From the NCBI GenBank assembly GCA_017620455.1, contig JAFZQK010000060.1:1-22212 (forward strand): a DNA stretch of 22,212 nt, given 5' to 3'. The notes under the pieces are model-generated. The model saw only the letters and a program-made list of their open reading frames with translations, ran no database searches and was not told where the DNA came from. Each line of letters begins with the position of its first letter. The first letter of the stretch is position 1. The position numbers were made by a program, and so were the translations under genes. Positions 14,436 to 19,785 of the stretch are shown in pieces. Source of the stretch: Clostridia bacterium (GTDB lineage: Bacteria; Bacillota_A; Clostridia; Christensenellales; Aristaeellaceae).

Positions 14436-15313
14436 CAGATCGCCCGTTCCTTGCCCATGAAGCAGATGGCCAGGGTGCCGGGGCCGCAGTGCGCGCCGAT
14501 GACGGGGCCTACCGCCTGGATGCGGATATCCCGGATGCCGGGGATGCGCTGCCGGAGCATTTCCGCCACCCGCTGGGCTTCCTCTTTCACGTCGGCCTGC
14601 ATGATGAGCACGGTCTGGTCCTCCGGATGCTCAATGTATTCGGCGGTGCGGTCCACCAGGGTGCGCAGCGCCTTCTTCCGGCCCTGCACCTTTTCCGCGG
14701 GGTCCAGCTTGCCGCCTTTGCCCATGCAGATGATGGGCTTGATATCCAGCATGGAGCCGAAGAACGCACTGGTGGAGGAGATGCGCCCGCCCCGGGCCAG
14801 GTATTTCAGATCTCCCACCGTCAGCCAGGCGTGGGCCCGCATCCGGTTGTCCTTCACCCACTGCTCCACTTCCTCCATGGACTTGCCCTGCTCGTAAAGT
14901 GCGTGGGCGCCCAGGATCAGCAGCGACTGGGGGCCGGAGATGCTCAGGGTATCCACCACGATGAATTTCCGCTCCGGATACTTCTCCAGCAGCTGCTCCC
15001 GGGCCTCGAAAATATTATTGATGGTGGCGCTCATCTGGGAGGAGAAGGCGATGAACAGCAGGTCCTTCTCTTTCAGGATGGGCTCAAAATACTCCAGATA
15101 CGCGGCCGTGGGCAGCAGGGACGTATTGGGTGTGGCCCCGGCTTCCATCTTATGGAAAAAATCCTCCTCGATGCCGGCGCGGCCGTTATCATCCAGGTAT
15201 TCCACGCCGTCCAGCGTATAGGGCATTTTTACAACGGGGATCTGCTTTTCATCGGCGATGGAAAAGAGCAGGTCGCTGTCGCTGTCCGTCATGAATACAT
15301 AATTCTGTTCCAT
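14435..15313 (-). CDS. DegV family fatty-acid-binding protein
   Basis: DegV (FakB-like) proteins bind fatty acids, and some present them to the kinase FakA for phosphorylation. The 292-residue protein shows the family pattern: TDSDSDL at the N-terminus, NTSLLPTAAYLEYFEPIL, VVDTLSISGPQ, LKYLARGGRISSTSAFFGSMLDIKPI and the ending VGPVIGAHCGPGTLAICF. The ATG at 15313 was chosen because AGGAGGGG lies nine bases upstream; a TTG three codons earlier is too close to it. It is first in a two-gene operon with the PHP hydrolase and has its own promoter with an operator-like repeat. No fakA is in view. Confidence 0.93.
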   Translation of the reverse strand: MEQNYVFMTDSDSDLLFSIADEKQIPVVKMPYTLDGVEYLDDNGRAGIEEDFFHKMEAGATPNTSLLPTAAYLEYFEPILKEKDLLFIAFSSQMSATINNIFEAREQLLEKYPERKFIVVDTLSISGPQSLLILGAHALYEQGKSMEEVEQWVKDNRMRAHAWLTVGDLKYLARGGRISSTSAFFGSMLDIKPIICMGKGGKLDPAEKVQGRKKALRTLVDRTAEYIEHPEDQTVLIMQADVKEEAQRVAEMLRQRIPGIRDIRIQAVGPVIGAHCGPGTLAICFMGKERAI

Positions 15314-15342
15314 GTGCGTCAACCCCTCCTTGCGTCATTGGT

Positions 15343-15395
15343 ATCATGAAAAAATCATGATATATTATTTTACCCTGTTTCTCCGAAAAAATCAA
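15343..15395 (-). promoter_or_regulatory. Promoter of degV with an operator-like inverted repeat at the start site
   Basis: On the minus strand TTGATT (15390-15395) and TAAAAT (15367-15372) are separated by 17 bases, with a start near 15360. A perfect inverted repeat, ATCATGA-N5-TCATGAT (15343-15361), covers the start site, a position typical of repressor operators. The regulator is not identifiable. Confidence 0.7.
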
Positions 15396-15419
15396 CCGAT
15401 CCCAAGCAGTTTTCCGCGC

Positions 15420-15452
15420 AAAAAAAGACCGCTGCGGTTTCCCGCGGCGGCC
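15420..15452 (-). terminator. Intrinsic terminator after rplL
   Basis: On the minus strand an 11-base stem (15442-15452 with 15427-15437, one mismatch) with a GAAA loop is followed by seven T residues. It ends the rplJ-rplL transcript, so no rpoB transcript continues from it. Confidence 0.92.
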
Positions 15453-15464
15453 TTTGCGAATATC

Positions 15465-15839
15465 TTATTTGATTTCGACCTTCGCGCCCACTTCGGCGAA
15501 CTGGGCCTTGACCTTTTCGGCCTCTTCCTTGCTGACGCCTTCCTTCAGGGGCTTGGGCAGGGATTCCACGAATTCCTTGGCTTCCTTCAGGCCCAGACCG
15601 GACACGACTTCGCGCACAGCCTTGATGACCTTGATCTTTTCGGAGCCGGCATCCACCAGGATGGCGTCGAATTCGGTCTGTTCTTCCGCGGGAGCGGCGG
15701 CGGCAGCGCCGGCACCGGCACCGCCGGCCACGGCGATCGCGCCGGTAACACCGAATTTTTCTTTCAGAGCTTCAACCAGTTCGTTGACTTCCATCAGAGA
15801 CATTTTCTCGATGGCTTCAATAATTTCCTGAACGGACAT
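15465..15839 (-). CDS. rplL: Large-subunit ribosomal protein bL7/L12
   Basis: The 124-residue stalk protein recruits translation factors to the ribosome. The N-terminal dimer domain ([21 protein letters not shown]), the Ala/Gly-rich hinge (about 39-53) and the C-terminal factor-binding domain ([32 protein letters not shown]) are all in place. The ATG at 15839 was chosen because GGAGG lies nine bases upstream and it matches the family start. It follows rplJ by 68 bases and is the last gene before a terminator; rpoB, the usual follower, is missing. Confidence 0.98.
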   Translation of the reverse strand: MSVQEIIEAIEKMSLMEVNELVEALKEKFGVTGAIAVAGGAGAGAAAAAPAEEQTEFDAILVDAGSEKIKVIKAVREVVSGLGLKEAKEFVESLPKPLKEGVSKEEAEKVKAQFAEVGAKVEIK

Positions 15840-15883
15840 TTTCTTTTCCTCCATTTTTATTTCAGATCGGTAAGTGTTTTCAT

Positions 15884-15899
15884 GCGGCCTTCAGGCCGC
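15884..15899 (-). repeat. Short GC hairpin between rplJ and rplL
   Basis: GCGGCCT (15884-15890) and AGGCCGC (15893-15899) form a perfect stem. There is no T-tract; it may act in RNA processing that sets the higher L7/L12 output. Confidence 0.5.
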
Positions 15900-15907
15900 G
15901 CCGCTCA

Positions 15908-16408
15908 TCAGGCGGCTTCCTTCTTTTCTGCGATTTCGCCAAGCACGGCCACCAGGGCGGAAACGGGGCTCATCAGGCAGCCCACCAGGGTCGCCATAAG
16001 CTCGTCCTTGCCGGGCATCTTGCTCAGCTTCAACATGGTCTTTTCATCGGCGGCCTTGTTTTCAAAGATACCGCCGGTGATCTTGAGGGACTCCAGCTTG
16101 TTCTTTTCGATGAACTGGGCCACGGCCTTGGGGCCGCTGACCGGGTCCTTCTTGGAGAAGACGAACGCGTTGGGGCCGTTGAGCAGATCGTCCAGGCCCT
16201 CGACACCCACCTGCTGCAGCGCCAGCTTCACCAGCCGGTTCTTGAGCACGCAGTAGTCCACGTCGTTTTCGCGGCAGGCGCGGCGCAGGTTGGTATCCTG
16301 CTCCACGGTCAGCCCGCTGTAGCTCACCAGGGTGACGGACTCGGCGCCCTTCAGCCTTTCCACGATCTCAGCGACCTTTTCGACCTTCATGTCACGGTTC
16401 TTGCTCAT
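15908..16408 (-). CDS. rplJ: Large-subunit ribosomal protein uL10
   Basis: The 166-residue base of the L7/L12 stalk, which also binds its own leader RNA. Typical blocks are VEKVAEIVERLKGAESVTLVSYSGLTV, LRRACRENDVDYCVLKNRLVKLAL, LNGPNAFVFSKKDPV and the helical C-terminus that holds L7/L12 dimers. GGAGG lies 13 bases before the ATG, a little far; an ATG between them is out of frame and short. It heads a two-gene operon with rplL. rplK and rplA are not upstream. Confidence 0.97.
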   Translation of the reverse strand: MSKNRDMKVEKVAEIVERLKGAESVTLVSYSGLTVEQDTNLRRACRENDVDYCVLKNRLVKLALQQVGVEGLDDLLNGPNAFVFSKKDPVSGPKAVAQFIEKNKLESLKITGGIFENKAADEKTMLKLSKMPGKDELMATLVGCLMSPVSALVAVLGEIAEKKEAA

Positions 16409-16571
16409 TTTTCCATTTACACCTCCTCAATGGCTCAGAGTAAAAGAAAAACCCTTGCGCCGCGCAAGGGAGAGCATACAAATCACTTTCCTTTGCACCT
16501 CGGCAGGCGGGCAGCGCCCTTTAGATCCTTGCGGATACCGGCTGTCTACGGCACAGGCTCTTTCAAAGCCG
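16409..16571 (-). promoter_or_regulatory. L10 leader RNA (autoregulatory)
   Basis: The region between promoter and rplJ has the conserved parts of the Firmicutes L10 leader: GCCGTAGACAGCCGG (16538-16552) and CTGCCGAGGT (16497-16506), which form the kink-turn-like L10-L12 binding site. It ends in an attenuator. Excess L10 would stabilise the terminating form. Confidence 0.88.
16442..16470 (-). terminator. Attenuator terminator in the L10 leader
   Basis: CCCTTGCGC and GCGCAAGGG (16462-16470 and 16452-16460) are perfect complements, followed on the minus strand by TTTTTCTTTT. It lies 34 bases before the rplJ ATG. Confidence 0.9.
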
Positions 16572-16577
16572 AAAAGG

Positions 16578-16606
16578 ATTCTACCACAAAAAAGGAGGGT
16601 TGTCAA
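16578..16606 (-). promoter_or_regulatory. Strong promoter for rplJ-rplL
   Basis: A consensus TTGACA (16601-16606) and TAGAAT (16578-16583) are separated by 17 bases on the minus strand. The -35 contains the TGA stop codon of the upstream DUF4230-like gene. Confidence 0.9.
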
Positions 16607-17217
16607 CCCCCCGCCGTTGTATTTTCAATGGGTTTTTGGAACGTCACCGTCAGTTCCTCCCCGGTCCACTGTTCTGCCAGCTGCCGGATGCGCCCGCAGG
16701 TCTCCTGCCAGGCGTTTTCCAGGCAGGCCGGGTCCTCCAGATATTTTTTCCTGCATTCCGCCGCCTGCTCGTCCAGCATCTGCTGATAGCGGTCTTCGCT
16801 GAGGGGATAAAGAAAATCGCTGACTTCCGGCTTTCCCGTCACCTGAAAACTGTCGTACGTCATGACGGCATCCGGCACCGTGAAAACCAGCCCGTCCTCC
16901 CCCGCGGCCACCGCGACCCCGTTGAGATGCACGCCCAGGCCGATCTCGTACGTATACGGAACGGACACCGTCTGCACGTCTCCGATCAGCAGGGCCTTCG
17001 TGCTGCTGTGCATCACGGAGCTGTCGGTGTATTTCACCGCCGTCAGTTCGCCCACCCGCTGGATCTCGTGGGCGATGATCTCCGTGGCCCGCTCATATTT
17101 TCCCTGCAGCATATTGCCGCTGAACCAGCCCCATCCCCAGCGGATCAGGAATACCGCCAGGGTGATGCCCAGCGCCAGCCCAGCCACCCGCAGCAGCGCC
17201 TTGCCTGCGCGCTTCAT
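16603..17217 (-). CDS. DUF4230-like membrane-anchored protein
   Basis: A 204-residue protein of unknown function. A basic start and one membrane helix (about 9-28) place the rest outside the cytoplasm. The body resembles the DUF4230 family: HEIQRVGELTAVKYTDSSV, then GDVQTVSVPYTYEIGLGVHLNGVAVAAGEDGLVFTVPDAVMTYDSFQ, a beta-rich fold. A helical C-terminal stretch with two cysteines follows (about 140-180). The ATG at 17217 overlaps the stop of the small upstream gene as ATGA, which fixes the start. The stop codon is inside the rplJ promoter. Confidence 0.8.
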   Translation of the reverse strand: MKRAGKALLRVAGLALGITLAVFLIRWGWGWFSGNMLQGKYERATEIIAHEIQRVGELTAVKYTDSSVMHSSTKALLIGDVQTVSVPYTYEIGLGVHLNGVAVAAGEDGLVFTVPDAVMTYDSFQVTGKPEVSDFLYPLSEDRYQQMLDEQAAECRKKYLEDPACLENAWQETCGRIRQLAEQWTGEELTVTFQKPIENTTAGG

Positions 17218-17375
17218 TGCCTCATGCCCTCCAGCAGCACCAATACGTACACCGCGCCCCGGACCACGGCGTACAGGATGGCCGCGTAACCCACCAGCAG
17301 CACGAACCGGTGCCACAGGCTCAGCCTGCCGCTTCTGCGCCTCGGTTTCCGGGCTTCGATCTGATAATCCGTCAT
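17214..17375 (-). CDS. Small single-pass membrane protein coupled to the DUF4230-like gene
   Basis: A 53-residue protein with a basic N-terminal segment (KPRRRSGR) and one long hydrophobic helix (about 27-48). The ATG at 17375 follows AAGGAGG by seven bases; a longer reading lacks a ribosome site. The ATGA overlap with the next gene suggests the two products work together in the membrane, perhaps as a complex. No family recognised. Confidence 0.75.
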   Translation of the reverse strand: MTDYQIEARKPRRRSGRLSLWHRFVLLVGYAAILYAVVRGAVYVLVLLEGMRQ

Positions 17376-17396
17376 AAGCAGCCTCCTTCCGTCATC

Positions 17397-17402
17397 ATTA
17401 TA
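17397..17402 (-). promoter_or_regulatory. Candidate -10 for the DUF4230 operon
   Basis: A perfect TATAAT on the minus strand 22 bases before the start codon at 17375. No convincing -35 at the right distance; the upstream region is AT-rich. Confidence 0.5.
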
Positions 17403-17457
17403 CAACACAATCTTCAATTTTTCTACACAATTCTGAAATATTTTACAAAATCATACG

Positions 17458-17478
17458 AAAAAGGGGCCTTCCGGCCCC
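17458..17478 (-). terminator. Intrinsic terminator after the cysteine-rich peptide gene
   Basis: On the minus strand GGGGCC, a GGAA loop and GGCCCC are followed by TTTTT. It starts 20 bases after the peptide's stop codon and supports that reading frame being a real gene. Confidence 0.85.
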
Positions 17479-17497
17479 CGTAAGATGCGCGTGTATA

Positions 17498-17653
17498 TCA
17501 GTTCCCGCAGCGGCGGCAGCCGTTCCCGCAGCCGCCGCAGCTGTTGCAGTTGCCGCAGTTATTGCAGTTGCCGCAATTCTGGCTGTTGTAGGCGTCCTCG
17601 TCGCACAGGGTAGCGGGCGGGAAGAGCGGCAGGGAGAAGAATTCGTCTTTCAC
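17498..17653 (-). CDS. Small cysteine-rich peptide with tandem CxxC units
   Basis: A 51-residue reading frame. It begins KDEFFSLPLFPPATL, has C17, then an Asn/Gly/Cys tail in which cysteines recur every third residue (C27, C30, C33, C36, C39, C42, then C46 and C49), in runs such as NCGNCNNCGNC. That spacing suits metal or cluster binding, or a post-translationally modified or coat-like peptide. The start is a GTG at 17653, the first possible start after an in-frame stop; no good ribosome site is visible. A clean terminator follows. The distance from the phage cassette suggests a host gene, but it could be phage-borne or the 3' remnant of a gene cut by integration. No family recognised. Confidence 0.6.
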   Translation of the reverse strand: MKDEFFSLPLFPPATLCDEDAYNSQNCGNCNNCGNCNSCGGCGNGCRRCGN

Positions 17654-17679
17654 ATCATAATATCATCAATTCAAACACG

Positions 17680-17708
17680 AAAACCGCCCTGTAAAGGGGC
17701 GGTTTTTT
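17680..17708. terminator. Terminator-like hairpin, stronger on the plus strand
   Basis: ACCGCCC (17683-17689) pairs with GGGCGGT (17697-17703), flanked by AAAA and TTTTTT. It separates the cysteine-rich peptide gene from the phage cassette and would insulate both directions. Confidence 0.75.
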
Positions 17709-17814
17709 GTTGGAAAATAAGCCGTTTCCGGGCGTTTAGCTGCCGTTTTTGATTGGGCCGCGAGTGCATTTATAGGCACTTATAAGCATCCGTTTTGCTA
17801 ATGGAAATGCTAAC
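17709..17814. other. Non-coding boundary of the phage cassette, with an AT-rich inverted repeat
   Basis: No gene is seen between the peptide gene and the holin (17654-17865). TTATA (17770-17774) and TATAA (17781-17785) form an inverted repeat around GGCACT, and GCATTTATA/GCACTTATA recur at a 10-base step. A phage attachment core is one possibility, but there is no integrase or second copy in the window. Confidence 0.3.
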
Positions 17815-17840
17815 AAAAAAACGCCCCGCCGGGGCGGGGC
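17815..17840 (-). terminator. Terminator at the end of the phage lysis cassette
   Basis: On the minus strand GCCCCGC and GCGGGGC (17834-17840 and 17823-17829) form a stem followed by GTTTTTTT. It lies 26 bases after the holin stop. Confidence 0.93.
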
Positions 17841-17865
17841 AATCGTCAACGCGAAACAGTACGAA

Positions 17866-18315
17866 TCATTGCGAATCGGTGTTGGGCGGTTCCCCGCCTT
17901 TGCTTTTGAATAGCTCCAGGGCTTGCAGGAGGATATGCGGGATCGGCACGCCCATGGCAGCGGCGTTCTCGAGCACACTCATGCCCTCCGAGGCGATGAA
18001 CCACAGGCACGTCGCGCCGGCTACCGCATCAAATTCGATGCCGGCGCCCATGGTCACGGCCCGGTCCAGCAAGGCGGCCAGCAGCACCACAAACACGATC
18101 AGCATTTTTTTCATGAGCCCTATGAACGCGGCGCGGCTCTCCAGGCCGCCGTTGGCGGTTTTGGGGCTTTTGCCCATCAGACCGCAGATAATGCCTGTGA
18201 TATAATCCAGACTCATCACGGCCAGCAGCACCCAGATGATGGGCGGCAGGCCGCAGAAAAATGACGCGATGGCGCCGCCGACGGCGGCCAGGGCTTCAAC
18301 GAGCTTTTTCCACAT
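17866..18315 (-). CDS. Phage holin, TcdE/toxin-secretion family
   Basis: A 149-residue holin (Phage_holin_4 type). These small membrane proteins form holes that release the lysin at the end of infection; TcdE relatives also release clostridial toxins. Hydrophobic segments lie at about 8-24, 27-47, 70-90 and 95-112. The family pattern VLLAVMSLDYITGIICGLMGKSPKTANGGLESRAAFIGLMKKMLIVFVV is obvious, with LWFIASEGMSVLENAAAMGVPIP near the end and a polar C-terminal tail. GGAGGAG precedes the ATG. It is the last gene of the cassette. Confidence 0.95.
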   Translation of the reverse strand: MWKKLVEALAAVGGAIASFFCGLPPIIWVLLAVMSLDYITGIICGLMGKSPKTANGGLESRAAFIGLMKKMLIVFVVLLAALLDRAVTMGAGIEFDAVAGATCLWFIASEGMSVLENAAAMGVPIPHILLQALELFKSKGGEPPNTDSQ

Positions 18316-18341
18316 GCTTTTCTCCTCCGTATTATTCTTGC

Positions 18342-18755
18342 TTATTCCTTCAGGATCCAGCCGTAAACGCCCGGCTCCCAGACGTTATGGTCCACGGTGC
18401 TGACCCAGACCGGATCCTCTTTCCCCGGATAACGGACCTCGTCCCCGGTCATGTACGCGTCCTGCGCGCCGGTCGGCTGCTTCCAGACGGGGATCTCGCC
18501 GGGCTTTGCCACCTCCACAAACAGCGCGGGGGTTTTGTCCGGCTCCCAGCCCTCCTGGGAGGTATGCGGCTGGATGACCCGGTACAGCTTCCCGGCATGT
18601 TTCAGCCGGTAATTTACCGGATATTTCTCGCCGGGGCGCCACGCAGGGAACAGCGCCAGGGCGTCCACGGCGCTTTCGTCCGGCAGCGTGGCCAGCGCCT
18701 CATCCACGGCTGTAAGGCGCGCCTGGACGGCGCTCGTCAGGTGCGTCCGCTTCAC
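18342..18755 (-). CDS. Phage tail-associated carbohydrate-binding (CBM5/12-like) protein
   Basis: A 137-residue protein. After a helical start, FPAWRPGEKYPVNYRLKHAGKLYRVIQPHTSQEGWEPDKTPALF (about 36-79) matches the chitin-binding-like CBM5/12 fold with its aromatic residues. A second, divergent half-copy (about 91-134, PVWKQPTGAQDAYMTGDEVRYPG) follows. Such proteins are common in Firmicutes prophages between tail and holin genes and are thought to bind surface sugars. The start is a GTG at 18755, which overlaps the previous stop as GTGA, with GGGGGTGA upstream. Exact role not known. Confidence 0.85.
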   Translation of the reverse strand: MKRTHLTSAVQARLTAVDEALATLPDESAVDALALFPAWRPGEKYPVNYRLKHAGKLYRVIQPHTSQEGWEPDKTPALFVEVAKPGEIPVWKQPTGAQDAYMTGDEVRYPGKEDPVWVSTVDHNVWEPGVYGWILKE

Positions 18756-19225
18756 AGGCTCACCCCCAGCTGCTCCAGCGCTGCTTCGTAATCCTGGGCG
18801 GTGGCCTCCTCGTCCTCCGGCAGGGTTTCCGGAATGCCGTTCCAGAAGCTGACGCCGCTGAACAGTTTTCCGAAGCTCTCCGGGTCGAGCGCATATCTTC
18901 CCCTGCCCGGGTTGGCGATCACGACGTTGCCGCTGCTATTCAGCCCGCAGAACACGACAAAATGATTATAGGTCCACCAGCAGATCCCGGGCCGGTCCTG
19001 CCGGATCAGCTCCGCCGCTTCCATCCGGTAGCTGGTCATGTCCAGCCCGTGCGCGCGGCCCACACGCAGCAGGTCCATACCGGTGCAGCCGCCGATCCGC
19101 GCGCCGCATTCGGCGATCATCTCGTCCAGCGTCACATCCACGCCGTAATACTTAAGCAGCATGACCATGCACGCGGGGCCGCAGTCCACGTCCCCTTTGG
19201 ATGTCACCAGCACGATATTATACAC
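18752..19225 (-). CDS. C39-like cysteine peptidase
   Basis: A 157-residue papain-fold protein resembling the C39 peptidase domain that trims double-glycine leader peptides. Catalytic candidates are C15 in DVDCGPACMVMLLKYYG, H88 in NHFVVFCGL and N105 in IANPGRGR. The Gln that normally makes the oxyanion hole, six residues before the cysteine, is Ser here. There is no transporter domain or transporter gene. The GTG at 19225 lies eight bases after AGGAGG, and the longer reading lacks a ribosome site. Directly before the CBM and holin genes, it occupies a place often held by a lysin, so a role in wall or protein cleavage during lysis is possible. Confidence 0.8.
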   Translation of the reverse strand: MYNIVLVTSKGDVDCGPACMVMLLKYYGVDVTLDEMIAECGARIGGCTGMDLLRVGRAHGLDMTSYRMEAAELIRQDRPGICWWTYNHFVVFCGLNSSGNVVIANPGRGRYALDPESFGKLFSGVSFWNGIPETLPEDEEATAQDYEAALEQLGVSL

Positions 19226-19238
19226 AGCGCATCCCTCC

Positions 19239-19400
19239 TTACCGCAGCGGGTCAATCGTGGCCGCGTTCGTCGGCAGGTCAAACGTCTTGCGTTTTTCCT
19301 CGGCCATTTCCTGCCCTTCGGCGTCCATTTCCGGCGGCCCGGCGGTGATCTCCCGGGCCTTTTCATGCTGGATTTCCGCCATGACGTTCAGGTCCATCAT
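19239..19400 (-). CDS. Small phage protein of unknown function
   Basis: A 53-residue, highly charged and probably helical protein (MMDLNVMAEIQHEKAREI at the start, FDLPTNAATIDPLR at the end). Its first ATG (19400) overlaps the previous stop as ATGA, with GGAGG nine bases upstream. Its own stop is part of the ribosome site of the C39-like gene. No family recognised. Confidence 0.7.
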   Translation of the reverse strand: MMDLNVMAEIQHEKAREITAGPPEMDAEGQEMAEEKRKTFDLPTNAATIDPLR

Positions 19401-19768
19401 ACCTCATCGCCTCCCCATCCGATGGCGTCGGCATCGCCAAATAACCCGCCGCGGGTCAGCTCTTCCAGGCGCATCATTTCCTCGCTTTTGTCCATCACGT
19501 GGTACACGTCCTCGCAGGTGTAATCATCGATCCACCGGACAGACCGGGCCAGGTACTGGGTTTGGCGGTTGTAGTCAATATCTTTGGCGTTCGTGCGGAT
19601 ATGTTTGATCCATCCCAGCGCTATCCGCTCCTCCGGGTGCTCGTCAAACCAGGCAGTGAGCCCGAACACGTGACGCCCGGTGATCTCTCCGGTGGGATCG
19701 TTCGTCGGAGCGTATTTGATTTTTCCCGTCTCCGGATCGATCTTTTCATAGGTCCATTTTTGAGCCAT
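19397..19768 (-). CDS. Phage protein of unknown function
   Basis: A 123-residue soluble protein. It starts MAQKWTYEKIDPETGKIKYAP and contains GRHVFGLTAWFDEHPEERIALGWIKHI, with a short glycine-rich end. AAAGGAG lies nine bases before the ATG. Position between the fibre and the lysis genes suggests a fibre accessory or assembly factor. I do not recognise the family. Confidence 0.8.
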   Translation of the reverse strand: MAQKWTYEKIDPETGKIKYAPTNDPTGEITGRHVFGLTAWFDEHPEERIALGWIKHIRTNAKDIDYNRQTQYLARSVRWIDDYTCEDVYHVMDKSEEMMRLEELTRGGLFGDADAIGWGGDEV

Positions 19769-19785
19769 CCCCGCACGCTCCTTTC

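Noticed and set aside
17498..17653. The cysteine-rich peptide as a SCIFF or other radical-SAM-modified peptide
   Set aside because: No radical SAM or other maturation gene is in the window and the cysteine spacing is not that of SCIFF, so no such class is claimed.
17498..19225. C39-like peptidase and holin as an export system for the cysteine-rich peptide
   Set aside because: A terminator after the holin and a second hairpin separate them, there is no double-glycine leader of the usual kind, and no transporter. The idea has only proximity behind it.
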